From assembly GCA_013396525.1 (NCBI GenBank), contig VWYX01000764.1, positions 200,320 through 264,319 of the forward strand: a stretch of 64,000 nucleotides of DNA, written 5' to 3'. The translations under genes were made by a program, and so were the position numbers. This DNA comes from Chaetorhynchus papuensis. Taxonomy: Eukaryota > Chordata > Aves > Passeriformes > Rhipiduridae. Below, in pieces: positions 59,478 to 64,000 of this stretch; the stretch's first letter is position 1, and the number at the start of each line of letters is the position of its first letter. The notes below the pieces were generated by a model. The model ran no database searches and had not been told where the DNA came from. It was given only the letters and a program-made list of their open reading frames with translations.

Positions 59478-59875
59478 GTGGAATCATGGATCTGAATCGT
59501 GGACTCAAATGGAAAAGATCTTTAAACAATCTTTAAAGCCACATCCACACAGCTTTTAAATCCCTACAGAAATGGGAATTCCACCACTGCCCTGGGCAGA
59601 AGACCCTTTGGGGAAGAAACTGTTCTTAATATCCAATCTAAACCTCCCCTGTCACAGCTGGAGGACACTTTTTCTCGTCCTGTCCCTGTTCCCTGTCAGC
59701 AGAGCCCAACCTCCCCAGCTGCCCCCTCCTGTCAGGGAGTTGTGCAGAGCCCGAAGGTCCCCCCTGAGCCTCCTTTGCTCCAGGCTGAGCTTCCTCAGCC
59801 ACTCCTGGAGCTCCAGACTCCTCCCCAGCTCCATTCCCTTCCCTGGACAGGGATCCTTGTCCCAAGGGACCACGA
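59478..59875 (-). mobile_element. CR1 LINE 3' fragment, older copy
   Basis: GTGGAATCATGGATCTGAAT at the left, then GGAAAAGATCTTTAAACAAT, AATTCCACCACTGCCCTGGG, TTAATATCCAATCTAAACCT, CCTGTCACAGCTGGAGGACA, CCCCCTCCTGTCAGGGAGTT and CCCCAGCTCCATTCCC. The tail is diverged. The 176-aa plus frame at 59572-60102 runs antisense to the element and is not a gene. Confidence 0.88.
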
Positions 59876-62800
59876 GCACCACACCACAGCAGGATCACAC
59901 CGTGCCAAGGACTCAGCCCCCACTGCTGCTGCCCAAAGACATCCTGCCCACAGGGAAGGTGAGGAGCCTTCCCAAAGCTGAGCAGCCACCCTTGATGTCT
60001 CCCAGAAATTTGGAGAGATTCTCATCTTGCTCTTTTCTGGTCCTCACCAAAACAAAACAAAACAAAACAATACAGATAAAAAGGAAGAAGGAGGTGCTTT
60101 AATTTGGGGCTTCTCTGTAGGTTGTTTTTGGGATCGAACAAGCCCATCCCTCCCTTCATTGCCCTCCACTCCAAAGGCAGCAAAGACAAGGACTCTCCCC
60201 GACTGCCACCCAGCGATCCCAAAACAGCTGAGGGGAGGCACACAAAGCACACAAAGCCCTCCAGAGTTATGCCACAGTCATCAAATACCAGAGGCGTTTG
60301 GAAACCACTGCTGCGGCCCCGAGTAGGAGCAAACCTCTCCAAATAAGGCAGCATTTCTCCTCCAACGTGCAGGAATTGGCAGCTCCCCTGCTGGAGTTTA
60401 TGTAAGATTTCTCAAACAGATCAGCCAGCTAACAAATGTCAAAGAGCCTTCCTGGCTTCGGAGGGCAATCGCCAGGCTTTGATTGCAGGAGGGGATTCTG
60501 ATAAGGTTTCCAGTCGAGAAATGAGTTTCCATGATGGAGGTGAAGGAGGAGTCCAAATAATGAGCAACCAATGAGGAATTGGTGAGGAATGGCCACACTG
60601 ACCCCTGCTCCCCACAAAGTGTCCCCTCTCACATCCCCATGAGGGTAATTTACAGAAAAATGGGCATTTCCAGGAAAATGGGGGTTCAGGCTCACATTAC
60701 AGCAACGGTGCTGCTTGAGATCAAGAGGATCAAAAGCAACTTGGCCTGACAAATACCAGATACTGATGGGACAATCTTAATATGGGGACAAAATACTCCA
60801 GAAGGGTCTCAGAGGGGGTCAGACAACGCTGTCTTTTTAATATTTAATTATATCTATTAATCTCAGAACATTGATTAAGTAAATTCAGCTTCACTTTCCA
60901 GCAAAAGGCTGCAGGACAGTTATTTAAAACCTGCTGGAGAGGAGATCTTAAAACCAGGCTATCCTGGTTAACCAAGACACGATATGGCAAGTGCTTAGCA
61001 ACACTCTTTCCCAATTTTTTTTAACCTCCAGCAGCCTCCCACGGAGAATGACAAGGAGTTATTACCTCCTGACAATGAGCTCTTTCTTCTGCTTCTTGTC
61101 CCATTAGGCCCTGATCTCTGCTGCTTCTGCACAGAAGGTACTTTGAATATCTAAATACCTAAAAGGCATGATTGTGTGCACAAAAGGCTCTTCAGAGCAG
61201 GGAGGGTTCGGGGCTACTGCACACAAAAATCTCAGAAGAAAGGATCCAGCTTGTTTTGCCTCTGTAGTGCTCAGCACCTCAGAGTGATGGTAGCACTGAA
61301 AAATACAGGGTTTATTATTTTATTATTTATTAAGCTGCCTATCAGAATTAGTGAAGTTTATACTCACATTCACTTAGGTATTTTCACTTTCTGAACAGCA
61401 AATAAAAATAAGCAACAAATCACTCATACAGCCCAATAAAACAGGAAGAAAATCCAGTTTTGTGGGATTTGAAGCCTCAAGGCACATCTATTGCTTTTTT
61501 ACCTCAATATACAGAGCGAGAAACACAGAGTCCAGATCAGCATCTCTTTCACTGCCACATCTCAATCCTAACAAAATACTCACACACAGACAGTAAATTA
61601 AAAGGACCCAAAGCCAATCAGCTGTCTGGGGACACTGAATAAAAGTGATCCATGGTCACAGAGGAAAGGTAAGATGGTCATTTACCAGGGTTTGAATGGA
61701 CTCAACACAGAGCAGCAAAATAAGGAATAGGTTTAATTCCGCTTTTCCCACACCATGCATAAAGACAAACAGCTGATGGCAGGAGAGGGAAGGGCAAAAC
61801 TCATCTGGGAAGACACACGAGAAGAGATTTTTCTTGCCTCCTTCTCTGCAAACTCCACTCGGGTTTGATCATCCCTTCCACCAGCATGAGGTCAGGCCCA
61901 AGCTCTTTTATGTGGGCTGTTAATAACTCTTATCATCACTTGATTTATCTGTCTCAAACATGTGTGGATCACATGGAGATGGACTGGGTGAGTTATTACC
62001 TCGTGGAGCCAAGCAGAGAAGTTTGTTTTTACTGTCCTGAAGTTCTTATTTCCTAACTTGAGTAAGAAATACCACAGATATATATTATTTCAAGAGGGAC
62101 GTGAGCAATGTCTTTGCCTAAACACATGCCTGATTTATTATTCAGATTTATAAGTGTCCTCTCTCCAGTGTTTGAGTTACACATTTTTTCTCTACTGAAA
62201 AACAAGGACTAAATCTTAACCACAAGGCCTTGATTTAAGCTTCATTTTCCCGTGCACCATTTTCCTGCTTTCCTGCCTCCTGCAACCCCGAGGTTCCATG
62301 ACTAAGTTCCTCCTGCTGCCACAAACTGGTTTTTCAAACACAAGGTTTCTCTTGTTTGGTCCATGCATAGAATACCATGAAATCCAATCATAGTGCCTGC
62401 ATTGAGTAAATCTTTGTTTAAATCTAACTACAGACACTCACGGCGCCCTTTTTTCTCCACAGCTCACTGGAGACAGCTCTGAGGGAGGCAAAAAACAACA
62501 GGATTCCTCCAAGGACATTTTTAAACCAGCCCAGAAAGGGGACACTGAGGAAACAGACTTTCATAGTTCAGAATTCAGCTTTTGAGCTACGTTTTATGAA
62601 AAATAACTCCCAATATAACACAATCAATCATTGCATTGCACAGAGGAGTTCTCAGGGCAAATGTGTCTTTTCTGTACAACTGGCAAAGATAAATAGGGGA
62701 AAATCTCTGATACCTCTTCACTTTCATGACCCTGAATATTCACCTTCGTCTTCAAGCCCACGGCAAGCTGGACACAGAGACACTAAAGCCAAGGAGATCT

Positions 62801-63284
62801 GAGCCATAATTCTCCTTCCACAGTTGTGGCAAATACATGGACTCTGGTTTATTGATTCAAAGCCATCAACAAATGTGAATGACCAAACCACGAAGGTTTC
62901 TGCAGCTCTGCATCTAAACTGGAGTCAGGCACCCCAAGATCAAATAAAAATGCAAGAGTGGAAGCTCTACATTAAATTTATCAGTGTTATTCTCTATCTC
63001 GACAGCAGCAGCTGTAGCCAGCAGCGGTTCCATTCCAATTTGTATCCACGAGGTATCAGCACTTCAGAGCCACCCTGACATCCTGGGAAATTTTCACTGC
63101 CAGGTAAAACTCAGATAAAACTGAGAATATCCCAATAGCAACACCCAGGGATCTCTGAAATGTAATATTTGTTCAGGTTGAAGGAGGGGCAGTCAGTCTC
63201 TCCCTGAGGGTCAGCGCTGTCAACAGCAGAACAAACTCATCCTCCCCAACCTGCACAAAGCCTGGCTGGAAACTTCTCCTCTTT
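59876..63284. other. Unique DNA, no gene seen
   Basis: Except for the (AAAAC)n array, no repeat recognised. Frames at 60022-60354 on both strands have no recognised domain. Mixed AT-rich sequence to 63284. Confidence 0.5.
60049..60070 (+). repeat. (CAAAA)n microsatellite
   Basis: Four CAAAA units followed by a CAATA, next to an A/G-rich stretch to 60095. Confidence 0.85.
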
Positions 63285-63450
63285 CCAGACCAAGGTCCTC
63301 TCTCAAGTTGTGCCAGGAGAGGTTTAGATTGGATATTTGGAAAAATCTGCCCACTGAAATCGTGGTCAGGCATAGAGGGGGCTTGGGCCAAAGGTTGGTT
63401 TTGATGATCTTGGGGTGTCTTTTCTAACCCTAATGATTCTGTGATTCTGA
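63285..63450 (+). mobile_element. CR1 LINE 3' fragment
   Basis: GGAGAGGTTTAGATTGGATA, TTTGGAAAAATCTGCCCACT, GGTTGGTTTTGATGATCTTG, and a terminal AATGATTCTGTGATTCTG with two ATTCTGTG-type repeats. Confidence 0.92.
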
Positions 63451-64000
63451 CAGGGTCTGCACAGATTCCAGAGAAACACCAATTTAAACCTCAGCCTGAA
63501 GGAGCCTGAGGAAAGGCAGTCGAGTTATTGATTACACTGAGCTGCAGAACTCTCTTTTTCTGCCAAAAATTTGTCTGTGAGAGGGCAGAAGACAAAAACT
63601 GTCGAAAAACCCTCCTTGCTGAATTAAATCTTTTCCCTCTGGGCATTTGGTCCATCAGATATAAAGATATATTTTCATTGCAGTCAAGATTTAGCCTTTT
63701 TCAGACTTTATTTTCCATCCAGTCAAACTGATCTGCAATGATTAATAAGAAGTAAAATAATTTGAGAACAAGGAAGAAGAGCATACTCAAAGTTAAGCCC
63801 AAATGTAAAATTAGAGATGGTGCTTGTATCTGTTAACTTAGAAATTAATCTGAGCCTAAAGAAAAGCCCATGGTAAGTTTAATATTTCGATTACAGTTTC
63901 AGAGGAGCAGAAATAGCCAATCCAATATATTCCATGGTGCCTTTCTGCTATGGACACAGCTTCCAACATGAACCTGATATACAAATGGGGCAATTACAGC
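63451..64000. other. Unique DNA to window end, no gene seen
   Basis: AT-rich, no repeat or exon recognised. Confidence 0.45.

Noticed and set aside
59572..60102. 176-aa plus-strand frame
   Set aside because: It runs antisense through a CR1 fragment and then into a CAAAA array.

Overview
The window reads as non-coding nuclear DNA from a bird, probably a songbird. This rests on about thirty 5'-truncated fragments of CR1, the dominant bird LINE, carrying its familiar 3' tail. There are also two clean solo retroviral LTRs and a third LTR piece resembling a common avian family. Base composition is AT-leaning with general CpG depletion, and no open frame resembles a known protein. There are no operons, ribosome-binding sites or other prokaryotic signs. 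The window could be a gene desert or the inside of a very long intron; the sequence alone does not decide. An assembly gap of Ns runs from 14171 to 14789.

Layout. 1-14170: mostly unique AT-rich DNA, with a (GGAAA)n tract at the very edge, three CR1 tails, and an LTR piece (4436-4614) running into a striking compound purine array, (GGGAA)32 then (GGAAA)22. A small CpG-dense patch lies at 8097-8259. 14790-31000: unique DNA with scattered CR1 fragments, a perfect 33-bp inverted repeat at 17859-17928, an 81-bp minisatellite at 24050-24292, and the longest CR1 at 25851-26370. 31000-45000: denser CR1, a solo LTR at 32030-32396 with a perfect 6-bp target-site duplication, a near-perfect 33-nt palindrome at 35349-35381, and a second solo LTR at 44511-44949. 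45000-64000: more CR1, an AT-rich island with 22-bp inverted arms at 51458-51575, and a local duplication (53031-53160 copied at 54204-54333) whose edges fall in CR1 sequence.

No protein-coding gene, structural RNA gene or CRISPR array can be supported, and I see no new multi-gene system. The points most worth a second look are structural: the 33-bp hairpin, the CR1-bounded duplication, the purine array grown inside an LTR, the AT-rich palindromic island, and several AT-rich unique blocks that could be conserved non-coding regulatory elements. All open frames appear to be chance frames or frames through repeats.
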